Shown here: positions 25,854 through 34,573 of the stretch, piece after piece
How positions within the stretch are numbered: position 1 is the first letter of the stretch
How the letters are laid out: each line of letters begins with the position of its first letter
NCBI GenBank assembly: GCA_025455005.1
Contig: JALONH010000002.1
Coordinates: 62,001-126,000 of the forward strand
Direction: 5' to 3'
DNA from: Cytophagaceae bacterium
Lineage (GTDB): Bacteria > Bacteroidota > Bacteroidia > Cytophagales > Cytophagaceae
Length of the DNA: 64,000 nucleotides
Notes under the pieces: generated by a model
Databases searched by the model: none
Told to the model about the DNA's origin: nothing
The model's input: only the letters and a program-made list of their open reading frames with translations
Translations under genes and position numbers: made by a program

Positions 25854-27293
25854 ATGACTAGAGTACGTTCATTGGTCTGGTTTCGAAACGACTTACGCAT
25901 ACACGACCATAAGCCCTTATATCAAGCAGTACTTCATTCGGAAGAAATTATTCCCTTTTATTGTTGGGAAGATCGTTTTTTATCTACCACTTCCTTTGGT
26001 TTTCAACGGACCGGAAGGTTTAGATCAGATTTTATAATCCAGTCTATTCTTGACTTAAAAAAATCACTTCAACAACACTATTCAGCCGACTTATGGGTAG
26101 CGAATGGATCCGTAGTGGAAGCTCTTGGTAGTATTCATCAACAATACCCGTTTCAAAAATTATATTACTTCGAAGAACCAGCTCCGGAAGAACATCAATT
26201 AGAACAATCTGTTGAACAGGCTATGGCCTTATTAGGGGTGGAATGTATTTCCTATTGGGGTTCTACGTTGTGTAGTAAAGAAGATCTACCCTTTAACCTT
26301 CTGCACATTCCAGAAACATTTACAAAGTTCAGAAAAGAGATAGAAGAAAATTGCTCCTTTGCTGCTCCTTTGCCTCCTCCATTAAAAATTAAAGTTCCGG
26401 ATAATTGGATTGTTCCCGAAACATCTAAGCTACCTATTCCTACTGATCAAACTGCAGTTCATTCAGCTTATCCATTTGTAGGTGGTGAAACTTATGCCTT
26501 GATCCGTTTACAAGATTATATTTGGGATACGCAATCCATTAAGGAATATAAAGAAACACGAAATCAATTATTGGGAACTCAATATTCTACTAAGTTTTCT
26601 GCATACCTGTCTGTTGGGGCTATTTCTCCACGTAAAATTTATGAAGAAATAAAAGAGTTTGAAGCTAAAGTTGTAGCAAACGAGTCTACCTATTGGGTAA
26701 TATTTGAATTGTTGTGGCGTGATTATTTTAAATTCTTAACTGTAAAATATTATTCTAAATTTTTTAAAGCGGAAGGAATTAAAAAATCGGTTGACTGTAA
26801 TTGGGAAATCAATTGGGAAAAGTTTGATCGCTGGAAAAACGGTACTACAGGTAATCCTTTTATAGATGCCAATATGCGGGAGTTGAAATATACTGGATTT
26901 ATGAGTAATAGAGGTCGACAAAATGTTGCCAGCTTCTTGTGTAAAGATTTACAAGTACATTGGTTAATGGGTGCGGAATATTTTGAGTCGATGTTATTGG
27001 ATTATGATGTATGTAGTAATTATGGTAATTGGGCATACATAGCGGGTGTAGGAGTGGACCCAAGAGGTTATCGCTATTTTAATACCTTCTCTCAAGCTCA
27101 ACAATATGATCGCCATGCTTTATACACTAAAACATGGGTCCCGGAATTGAAGGTGTTAGAGGAGTCGGATATTCACGAAATATATAGAATGTCTCCGGAA
27201 ACATTAGAATCCAAAGGAATAAAATTAGGAGTAGATTATCCGGAATATATTGTTAAACCACAAAAAAATAAATCCCTAAAATATCATGTATAA
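25854..27293 (+). CDS. cry: DASH-type cryptochrome/photolyase
   Basis: This 479-residue flavoprotein has the N-terminal alpha/beta antenna domain (SLVWFRNDLRIHDHKPL) and a C-terminal FAD-binding helical domain with SNRGRQNVASFLCKDL, DYDVCSNYGNWAYIAGVG and FNTFSQAQQYD, all hallmarks of the Cry-DASH branch. Cry-DASH proteins repair cyclobutane dimers mainly in single-stranded DNA and use MTHF as antenna, consistent with folE in the operon. It begins 24 bp after DUF2256. Confidence 0.95.
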   Translation: MTRVRSLVWFRNDLRIHDHKPLYQAVLHSEEIIPFYCWEDRFLSTTSFGFQRTGRFRSDFIIQSILDLKKSLQQHYSADLWVANGSVVEALGSIHQQYPFQKLYYFEEPAPEEHQLEQSVEQAMALLGVECISYWGSTLCSKEDLPFNLLHIPETFTKFRKEIEENCSFAAPLPPPLKIKVPDNWIVPETSKLPIPTDQTAVHSAYPFVGGETYALIRLQDYIWDTQSIKEYKETRNQLLGTQYSTKFSAYLSVGAISPRKIYEEIKEFEAKVVANESTYWVIFELLWRDYFKFLTVKYYSKFFKAEGIKKSVDCNWEINWEKFDRWKNGTTGNPFIDANMRELKYTGFMSNRGRQNVASFLCKDLQVHWLMGAEYFESMLLDYDVCSNYGNWAYIAGVGVDPRGYRYFNTFSQAQQYDRHALYTKTWVPELKVLEESDIHEIYRMSPETLESKGIKLGVDYPEYIVKPQKNKSLKYHV

Positions 27294-27741
27294 ACTCGAA
27301 ACAGTACAGCGTTTACCTATTTCATTAGATACGGCATGGCGTTTTTTTTCCTCCCCGGATAATCTTAAAAAAATTACTCCGGAATATATGAGTTTTGATA
27401 TACTTTCCGGTGGTGATACGGATATGTATCCCGGTATGATGATAAAATATAAGGTTACCCCCTTGTTTAATCTTCCTATGACATGGGTAACGGAAATTAC
27501 TCATGTTCAGGCACCGTATTATTTCGTGGACGAACAGAGAGTAGGTCCTTACTCCATTTGGCATCATCAACATAAATTCAAAGAAATACCAGGTGGTATC
27601 GAGATGACAGACATTGTTCACTATAATCCTCCCTTTGGTATTATTGGTAAACTCGTTCATCCTTTTCTCGTTCGCCCTAAGTTAAAAGAGATATTTGATT
27701 ACAGGTTTGCTATTTTAGAAAAAACATTTGGTAAGCTTTAA
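27286..27741 (+). CDS. SRPBCC-family ligand-binding protein
   Basis: This 151-residue START/Bet v 1-like protein overlaps the cryptochrome end by 8 bp. It has the usual opening, LETVQRLPISLDTAWRFFSSPDNLKKITPEY, in which helix 1 follows the first strand, and ends in a long C-terminal helix (LVRPKLKEIFDYRFAILEKTF). The cavity could hold a hydrophobic or cofactor ligand. Similar proteins occur in proteobacterial photolyase clusters, but no ligand is known to me. Confidence 0.85.
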   Translation: MYKLETVQRLPISLDTAWRFFSSPDNLKKITPEYMSFDILSGGDTDMYPGMMIKYKVTPLFNLPMTWVTEITHVQAPYYFVDEQRVGPYSIWHHQHKFKEIPGGIEMTDIVHYNPPFGIIGKLVHPFLVRPKLKEIFDYRFAILEKTFGKL

Positions 27742-29294
27742 TGTCAATTTCGGATAAATCGTACACTACGCTTCGATTGATATTAGGAGATCAACTCAAT
27801 ATTGAACACTCTTGGTTTTCAAAAGTAGACGATGCCATTGTGTATGTGTTGATGGAAGTGCGCTCTGAGACCGATTATGTTCAACACCATATACAAAAAG
27901 TGGCTGCTATATTTCAAGCTATGGAACTTTTTGCGAAGAGATTGTCCTCGCTTGGTCATCAAGTTCTCTATATTTCGTTAAATGATGTAAAGAATCGTCA
28001 ATCTATTCCAGAGAATTGTAAGGCACTTATTCAAAATCTTTCAATTAAAGAAATTCAATATCAAGTTCCTGACGAGTATAGATTGGATCAACAGTTATTA
28101 GCGTTGTCTTCTTTAGGTATTCCTTGCGTGAAATTTAATACTGAACATTTTTACACGAAAAGGCTCGACTTACAACATTTTTTCAAGGATAAAAAACAAT
28201 TTTTAATGGAGTCTTTTTATCGTTCTATGAGGACTCAGCACAATGTATTAATGGATCGAGAAGGGAAGCCGGTTGGAGGTCAGTGGAATTTTGATAAAGA
28301 AAATAGGCAACCCTTAAAAGCAACGAGTTTCATTCCGGATCCTAAACGATTTCCCCGTAAGGTGTCTTCTATTATAAAAAAAATTCACGATCATGGTGTT
28401 CGAACGATAGGTGTTTGTATGGACGATACAATAGATTGGCCTTTGACTTTGGAAGAAGCTCGAGAGTGTTTGACGTATTTTATCGATTTTCTATTGCCAA
28501 AATTTGGACTCTATCAAGATGCAATGGTGCTAAATGAACCATTTCTGTTTCATTCCAGATTATCGTTTGCCTTAAATATTAAATTGATCTCACCTGTTGA
28601 AGTTGTAAAATCGGTAGAGGTAGCCTATCATAAAAATCCGAATAAATATCCTATAGCAGCTATCGAAGGGTATATTCGACAAATACTTGGATGGAGAGAA
28701 TACATGAGAGGAATGTATTGGGCTTTAATGCCTACTTACGCAACAGAAAATTATTTCCAACACTCAAGAAAGTTGCCGGAGTATTTTTGGACTGGGAATA
28801 CTAAGATGCAATGCATTAAATCAGCTGTTAACCAGAGTTTACAACATGCTTATGCACATCATATTCAACGACTCATGATTACCGGTAACTTTGCATTGTT
28901 AGCCGGTATACATCCGGATGCTGTGGATGCTTGGTATCTTGGAATTTATATAGACGCTTTTGAATGGGTTGAAATTACAAATACCAGAGGGATGAGTCAA
29001 TTTGCGGATGGTGGTAAGGTAGGCTCTAAACCTTATGTGTCTTCAGCTGCTTATATTCATAAGATGTCTAATTATTGCGGCTCTTGTTATTATAATAATG
29101 ATGTCAAAATAGGAGATAAAGCATGCCCATTTAATAGCTTGTATTGGAATTTTTACTACCAACATAAAGATAAGTTGTCTAAAAATCCAAGGATTGGTAT
29201 GATGTACGCTACGTGGAATAAAATGAAAGAGGAGGATCGACAAGCACTTTTAACCCAAGCATCGATTTACTTAGAAAATATAGAAGAATTATAA
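27741..29294 (+). CDS. Iron-sulfur cryptochrome/photolyase, PhrB (6-4) type
   Basis: This 517-residue protein overlaps the SRPBCC stop by one base. Residues 10-150 form the N-terminal Rossmann-like domain (LILGDQLNIEHSW). The C-terminal helical part has Cys358, Cys446, Cys449 and Cys462, in MQCI, YCGSCY and KACPF. Their spacing (88, 3, 13) equals that recalled for the [4Fe-4S] ligands of Agrobacterium PhrB, a (6-4) photolyase. Other features are GWREYMRGMYW and NTRGMSQFADGG. It would repair (6-4) photoproducts, complementing the DASH cryptochrome. It is the last gene of the island. Confidence 0.95.
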   Translation: MSISDKSYTTLRLILGDQLNIEHSWFSKVDDAIVYVLMEVRSETDYVQHHIQKVAAIFQAMELFAKRLSSLGHQVLYISLNDVKNRQSIPENCKALIQNLSIKEIQYQVPDEYRLDQQLLALSSLGIPCVKFNTEHFYTKRLDLQHFFKDKKQFLMESFYRSMRTQHNVLMDREGKPVGGQWNFDKENRQPLKATSFIPDPKRFPRKVSSIIKKIHDHGVRTIGVCMDDTIDWPLTLEEARECLTYFIDFLLPKFGLYQDAMVLNEPFLFHSRLSFALNIKLISPVEVVKSVEVAYHKNPNKYPIAAIEGYIRQILGWREYMRGMYWALMPTYATENYFQHSRKLPEYFWTGNTKMQCIKSAVNQSLQHAYAHHIQRLMITGNFALLAGIHPDAVDAWYLGIYIDAFEWVEITNTRGMSQFADGGKVGSKPYVSSAAYIHKMSNYCGSCYYNNDVKIGDKACPFNSLYWNFYYQHKDKLSKNPRIGMMYATWNKMKEEDRQALLTQASIYLENIEEL

Positions 29295-29295
29295 C

Positions 29296-29982
29296 TTATT
29301 TTTTGATAGTCTTCATTTGAATAATATCTACTGCAAATGCAAAGGCCATTGAAAAATAGATGTAACCTTTCGGAAAGTGAAATGAGAATCCTTCTGCTAC
29401 CAAAGTAATTCCTATCATCATTAAAAAACATAAAGCTAGTACTTTAAAAGAAGGATGTGAACTAATAAAGGCGTGTATCTTACCGGAAAATAATAACATC
29501 AAAAGTACACTCAAGATAACAGCTGTATACATAATCCAAATTTCATCTACCATACCTACTGCTGTTATGATGGAATCGATGGAGAATACAAGGTCTAATA
29601 ATAAGACTTCTAGCAACAATCGTTTAAAGGAAATTGCTCCACTCGAGGCTGGAGTGGTTTTCTGGTTCTCTGTTTTGTGGTAGATTTCTTTTGTACTCTT
29701 ATAAAGTAAAAAGATTCCACCTAATAATAAGATTATGGATTTGCCTGTAAAGGAATGATGCTGTAGGCTAAACAGTACTTTGTCTAATGTTAGTATCCAA
29801 GATATACTACCTAATAATATTAATCGAAGCACAACCGCTATGCCAATACCAAGGTAACGAAGTTTAGCTCGTTGTTCTATAGGAAGTTTTTCTGCTAAAA
29901 TGGAAATGAATATTATATTATCAATACCTAGCACTACTTCTAGAGCTACGAGAGAAAGGAGAGGGATTAGGATAGCTTCCAT
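29296..29982 (-). CDS. TerC-family integral membrane protein
   Basis: This 228-residue protein has about seven membrane helices and the TerC signature EVVLGIDNIIFISILAEKLP, with a second acidic motif DLVFSIDSIITAVGMV. TerC proteins are linked to manganese export and tellurite or metal tolerance; metal insertion into exported proteins has also been proposed. It is convergent with the photolyase gene, with 1 bp between the stops, and belongs to a different unit. A longer TerC paralogue lies at 44576-45520. Confidence 0.9.
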   Translation of the reverse strand: MEAILIPLLSLVALEVVLGIDNIIFISILAEKLPIEQRAKLRYLGIGIAVVLRLILLGSISWILTLDKVLFSLQHHSFTGKSIILLLGGIFLLYKSTKEIYHKTENQKTTPASSGAISFKRLLLEVLLLDLVFSIDSIITAVGMVDEIWIMYTAVILSVLLMLLFSGKIHAFISSHPSFKVLALCFLMMIGITLVAEGFSFHFPKGYIYFSMAFAFAVDIIQMKTIKK

Positions 29983-30045
29983 ATGGTAGCAGTTTACAGA
30001 TATAATGGAGGAAATTCAATCCTTTTTTATGGGGATTATAAATAG

Positions 30046-30095
30046 TTGTAAAAAAAGATGTTAAGGTCTATATATTTTTGAATATAGACCTTAAC
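30046..30095 (-). terminator. Terminator downstream of glgB
   Basis: GTTAAGGTCTATAT (30060-30073) and ATATAGACCTTAAC (30082-30095) form a perfect 14-bp stem with an 8-nt loop. Read on the minus strand, a T run follows (A tract at 30050-30056), so it ends the mpl-exonuclease-glgB transcript. Confidence 0.92.
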
Positions 30096-30110
30096 TAAGA
30101 ATTAAACTAA

Positions 30111-32123
30111 TTATTTTTCTATTTTTTGAAATACGAGGACAGTTCTGCACGGTGTGTAAATGGTTAGTTTACCCTCATCGTTGCAAGGGTATACGATGGC
30201 ATCGTCTACACGGTTATGTCCACCAAATGCTGGTGCGTCACTATTAAACACTATAATATATTCGCCAGGTTCATGTGGTACAAATTGGTAACCAAATACT
30301 GAATTCTGAACACTGAAGTTGAAAACAAATATAAAATTATTACGTTCGAAAATGATGACCTTATTCCATTCATCCATGTTCAATTGATGAGCAGGCAATG
30401 AAGCTAATAATTTCGTTTTACGGACAAAGCGCAACATGGCTTCATCAAACCCTCCAAGGAATTGATATTTTAATTTTGGATTTTCAACCAATGACCATTG
30501 ACGTCTGCAATACAAATAACTCCAGCCATTTCCTTCTCTAGGAAAATCAATCCATTCCGGATGGCCAAATTCATTTCCCATAAAGTTTAGATAACCTTCG
30601 CCTCCTAAGCTAATGGTAAAAAATCGTATCATTTTATGAAGCGCAATTCCACGGTCCACAACTGGATCCGGATCATCAACCATCATATGGAAATACATTT
30701 CCTTGTCCATTAACCAAAAGGCAATCGTTTTATCCCCCACTAATGCTTGGTCATGAGATTCAGCATAAGCGATAGTTTTCTCTTTATATCTTCGATTGGT
30801 TAATGTATGCCACATCTCATGTATGTTCCAATCTTCATCACGATACTCTTTTAAATATTTTATCCAAAAGTCCGGAATTCCCATACCTAATCGGTAATCA
30901 AATCCAATGCCTCCCTCTTTAATAGAGCGTGTCAATCCGGGCATTCCGCTTACATCTTCCGCTACCGTAATGACGTCTTTTAAATATTGATGACACACTT
31001 CATTTGCTAATTGCAAATAAGTTACGGCGTCCCAGTCAACACCTTCTTCAAAATATTTTCCGTAGTGATCAAACGTTATATTACCATGATGAAAATATAA
31101 CATGGAGGTTACCCCATCAAAACGGAATCCGTCAAAATGAAACTCTTCTAACCAATACCTTAAATTGGACAATAAGAATCGCTTCACTTCTAATTTACCA
31201 TAGTCAAACAATTTGGAGTCCCAAAGATCATGATTCCCTCTTCCACCCGGATGAAAATATTGATGGTCGCTTCCGTCGAACTCATTTAATCCTTCTCCAA
31301 AATTTTTAACAGCATGGGAGTGTACAACATCCATTATGACCGCTAGACCATACTTATGTGCACGGTCTACTAAATATTTTAAATCCTCCGGGGTGCCAAA
31401 TCGGGAAGAAGGTGCAAAGAAATTAGACACGTGATATCCAAACGAACCATAATATGGATGTTCTTGAATCGCCATTAATTGAATACAATTGTATCCCATT
31501 TGACGTATCTTTGGAATGTTTTTATCTGCAAATTCTCTATATGTTCCTAAACCTTCTCGTTCTTGAGACATTCCTACATGTGCCTCGTATATAAGCGGGT
31601 CCTTTATTTTTTTTAAATTAAAATCTCTGTCTGTCCATTCAAAGGGTTTGTTGGGAAACCAGAGTTGACCACAAAAGTCAGGGTTGTTTTCTTCTTGAAC
31701 TACACGGGTAATATATGCAGGAATCCTATCGTAACTGCCGTTGGCGCCTACGATGTGTACCTTTACTTTTGATTTGTGTGTAAACTTTTTATAATATAAA
31801 TCTTCCGGCAAAAAGAGTTCCCAAATACCGAAATTGTTTTTAGTAAGTGGATGTGATGTACGGTCCCAATCATTAAACTCACCGAATAAATATAAGCCGT
31901 AAGCCTCAGGAGCCCATTCTCTATAAAACCAACCTTTTTGATCTTCATCGTAAGTAAAACCAAAATACTTATGCCCGGTGGCAAAGGTTAATAAATCGCC
32001 AGAAACATCTTTTATTTCTTTTAGCGCTTTTTTAAATCGTTGTATCCGGTTTCGTATTTCTTCTTCATGTGGTTGTAACCAGGGGTCTTCTTCCACTAAA
32101 GCTATGGTTTTTTTATCTTTCAT
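30111..32123 (-). CDS. glgB: 1,4-alpha-glucan branching enzyme (GH13)
   Basis: This 670-residue enzyme has an N-terminal CBM48 (YREWAPEAYGLYLFGEFNDWD) and a GH13 barrel. Catalytic positions are Asp in FRFDGVTSM, Glu in VITVAEDVSG and the His-Asp of AYAESHDQ. Length and segments such as HHGNITFDHYGKYF resemble the eukaryotic-like GH13_8 branch common in Bacteroidota, more than the E. coli type. It makes alpha-1,6 branches in glycogen. It follows the exonuclease gene by 12 bp, an unusual partner, and no other glycogen gene is in the window. Confidence 0.95.
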   Translation of the reverse strand: MKDKKTIALVEEDPWLQPHEEEIRNRIQRFKKALKEIKDVSGDLLTFATGHKYFGFTYDEDQKGWFYREWAPEAYGLYLFGEFNDWDRTSHPLTKNNFGIWELFLPEDLYYKKFTHKSKVKVHIVGANGSYDRIPAYITRVVQEENNPDFCGQLWFPNKPFEWTDRDFNLKKIKDPLIYEAHVGMSQEREGLGTYREFADKNIPKIRQMGYNCIQLMAIQEHPYYGSFGYHVSNFFAPSSRFGTPEDLKYLVDRAHKYGLAVIMDVVHSHAVKNFGEGLNEFDGSDHQYFHPGGRGNHDLWDSKLFDYGKLEVKRFLLSNLRYWLEEFHFDGFRFDGVTSMLYFHHGNITFDHYGKYFEEGVDWDAVTYLQLANEVCHQYLKDVITVAEDVSGMPGLTRSIKEGGIGFDYRLGMGIPDFWIKYLKEYRDEDWNIHEMWHTLTNRRYKEKTIAYAESHDQALVGDKTIAFWLMDKEMYFHMMVDDPDPVVDRGIALHKMIRFFTISLGGEGYLNFMGNEFGHPEWIDFPREGNGWSYLYCRRQWSLVENPKLKYQFLGGFDEAMLRFVRKTKLLASLPAHQLNMDEWNKVIIFERNNFIFVFNFSVQNSVFGYQFVPHEPGEYIIVFNSDAPAFGGHNRVDDAIVYPCNDEGKLTIYTPCRTVLVFQKIEK

Positions 32124-32135
32124 GATATCCTTCCA

Positions 32136-32987
32136 TTATTTTAATCCACCAAAATTCTTAAGCTTAATTTGTGTTAGTTTCTGTTTTGTATCTGTTGCAA
32201 AATCACCTTTTAAAATCCAATCATAATAATTCGGATCTTTCAACAATGTATCGGTTACTTTCCATCCTTTGTATTTCCCAAAATTAAAAACAACTTCACC
32301 TCTTTCATTATATACCATTCTGCCTGCTAAATCTACCATATTAGAAGAGGAAACTTGATGTAACGTTTGCATATCATTTTTGATAGGGGATATACTTTTA
32401 CCTTCCGCATCTACAATCGTTTTATCTGCATACCGTTCTACTTGTGCTCTAAGAATGTGATAGGTCGCAAGAGCATCTGCTTCTGCACTGTGAGCTCCAA
32501 CTAAATCCTTTTGACAATAAAATCGATACGCAGCGCCCAACGTTCTAGGTTCCATGGTATGGAATATTTTTTGTGCGTCTATCAAACGACGTTTGCTAAT
32601 ATCAAATTCAATTCCACCTCTAGCAAATTCTTCTATTAGCAAAGGAATATCAAATCGAATACAGTTAAAACCGGCCAAGTCCGCCTCTTTCATAAACTGT
32701 GAAACGGTAGGGGCGATTTCATTAAAATGGGGTGCATCGGCTACGTCTGAATCAAATATTCCATGCACATCACTGGCGCCTTGTGGAATGGGCATTCCCG
32801 GATTTACTCGGAATGTTTTAATTTCTACTTTTTCATCAGGAGGAGAAACACGCACCATTGATATTTCCACTATACGATCCATAGTGATATTGGTACCCGT
32901 TGTTTCTAAATCAAAAAATACGATGGGTTTCGTTAAATTTAATTTAAATGAAGGAAGGGAAGAAAATATGTCAGTTTGTTGGCTCAT
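32136..32987 (-). CDS. DEDDh 3'-5' exonuclease (DnaQ/ExoX-like)
   Basis: This 283-residue protein has the DEDDh motifs: ExoI FFDLETTGTN, ExoII FNCIRFDIPLL and ExoIII HSAEADALATYHIL. The C-terminal 60 residues (GEVVFNFGKYKGWKVTD to YYDWILKGDF) match the small DUF3820/ExoX-C region. It lies 5 bp after mpl and 12 bp before glgB in one transcription unit. It probably acts in DNA repair or proofreading as a stand-alone nuclease. It is not fused to a polymerase. Confidence 0.9.
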   Translation of the reverse strand: MSQQTDIFSSLPSFKLNLTKPIVFFDLETTGTNITMDRIVEISMVRVSPPDEKVEIKTFRVNPGMPIPQGASDVHGIFDSDVADAPHFNEIAPTVSQFMKEADLAGFNCIRFDIPLLIEEFARGGIEFDISKRRLIDAQKIFHTMEPRTLGAAYRFYCQKDLVGAHSAEADALATYHILRAQVERYADKTIVDAEGKSISPIKNDMQTLHQVSSSNMVDLAGRMVYNERGEVVFNFGKYKGWKVTDTLLKDPNYYDWILKGDFATDTKQKLTQIKLKNFGGLK

Positions 32988-32992
32988 AATTT

Positions 32993-34360
32993 TTATTGTT
33001 CTAATACGAAGTTAGTAAGTGCAGTTAAATCTATTCCTCCAAAATTGCCCGAACTCATCAGCAATAAATTGGTTTGAGACCAATGTAAACTTTTTAAATA
33101 GTCTTCTAAACTTTTACTATCCATAAATACTTTTACTTTTGGATTATCAAAAGCATCTTTCACATCTTGCGCAGTAAGTGCTTCCAATTTTTTATGTGCT
33201 ACTGTTTCCGGATTAAAGTATACAATTGGCTCATCCGGGGTTTTATAAGTATCCTTATATTGGGAAAGAAATTCTTTGTTTAACGAACTGAAGGTGTGAA
33301 GTTCAAGAACTGCTACTAATTTATGTGAGGGAAATTGTTTTTTAACAGCTTTTGATGTCGCTTTTAATTTACTGGGTGCATGGGCAAAATCTTTAAATAC
33401 AACTTTATTATTTTTTCTGCCAATAACTTCCAATCGATTTGCCGCTCCTTTAAATTGCTCAATAGCATCATAAAACATAGATTTAGTGATCCCGATTTTT
33501 AAGCAAACTTCCAGTGCGGCTGAAATATTTTTTAAATTATGTTTTCCGAAAAACTGTAAAGGAACTTTTCGAATATCGGTATGTAAATAGGTTATACCAT
33601 CGATTACTTCATGAGGATGTGCTTTATATTCAATTCTAGTAACATCCGTACGTTCTTTATTTCCAATGAATGAAGCTAAATCATCTGATTCTGAAAAAAT
33701 CAATGCTCCACCTTTGGGTGTACTATCAGCAAAGGCATCAAATTGTGATACATAAGATTCAAACGTTGGGTAAACATTGATATGATCCCAAGCAATACCG
33801 GAAATAACGCCAATATGGTGTTTGTAGTGTAAGAACTTTGGTGTTAAATCTAATGGTGATGTAAGGTATTCGTCTCCCTCTATAATAATGACGGGCGCAT
33901 CTGAAATCTTCACCATAGTTTCAAATCCTTCGATTTTAGCTCCAACTAAATAATCAAATTCTTTATGGTGAAACTGTAACACATGCAAAATCATAGACGT
34001 GATAGTCGTTTTTCCATGACTACCGGCTATGACAATGCGTTGTTTGTTTTTAGATTGTTCGTAGATATATTGAGGAAAGGAAAAGATAGGTATTCCTAAT
34101 GCTTGAGCCTGTAGTAATTCAGGATTGTCTTTCCTAGCATGCATTCCTAAAATGACAGCTTCTAATCCCATTGTTATTTTTTCCGGAAACCATCCCATCT
34201 TTTCCGGTAATAAACCTTTTGAATCGAGTCTAGTTTTAGAAGGTTCGAATATTTCATCGTCTGATCCTGTAACTTTGTATCCCATGGAATGTAAAGCCAA
34301 GGCTAAATTATGCATAACGGCTCCGCCAATAGCTATAAAATGAATGCGTTTGGTTGACAT
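32993..34360 (-). CDS. mpl: UDP-N-acetylmuramate:tripeptide ligase Mpl (peptidoglycan recycling)
   Basis: This Mur-family ligase of about 455 residues attaches a recovered tripeptide to UDP-MurNAc. The N-terminal domain begins RIHFIAIGGAVMHNLALALHSMGY, typical of Mpl (the MurC counterpart differs after the glycine motif). An ATP loop GSHGKTTITSMI, IIIEGDEYLTS and the FKDFAHAPSKLKAT segment are all present. ATG 34360 (MSTKRI) was preferred to an ATG seven codons upstream. It is divergent from dnaB and heads an operon with the exonuclease and glgB. Confidence 0.93.
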   Translation of the reverse strand: MSTKRIHFIAIGGAVMHNLALALHSMGYKVTGSDDEIFEPSKTRLDSKGLLPEKMGWFPEKITMGLEAVILGMHARKDNPELLQAQALGIPIFSFPQYIYEQSKNKQRIVIAGSHGKTTITSMILHVLQFHHKEFDYLVGAKIEGFETMVKISDAPVIIIEGDEYLTSPLDLTPKFLHYKHHIGVISGIAWDHINVYPTFESYVSQFDAFADSTPKGGALIFSESDDLASFIGNKERTDVTRIEYKAHPHEVIDGITYLHTDIRKVPLQFFGKHNLKNISAALEVCLKIGITKSMFYDAIEQFKGAANRLEVIGRKNNKVVFKDFAHAPSKLKATSKAVKKQFPSHKLVAVLELHTFSSLNKEFLSQYKDTYKTPDEPIVYFNPETVAHKKLEALTAQDVKDAFDNPKVKVFMDSKSLEDYLKSLHWSQTNLLLMSSGNFGGIDLTALTNFVLEQ

Positions 34361-34573
34361 AGTATTCTCTAATCTAAACAAATTTAAAAGATTTCAACAG
34401 ATTTCTGAATTTATTCGACTTACTCTTCATTGATTCGCCTATAAACGGTTGAAAATAAGTAATGCTAAAGTTTCAGTAGTTTTCAAATGTGCATAAGTAA
34501 GTGAATAAAGGTGTTATAACTGTCCATCTCTCTACGTTTAATTACCATAGGTTTCAAGTAGTTTTGTTATTGT

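Noticed and set aside
29296-29982. TerC as part of the light-response island
   Set aside because: It is on the opposite strand and convergent, so it cannot belong to that transcript.
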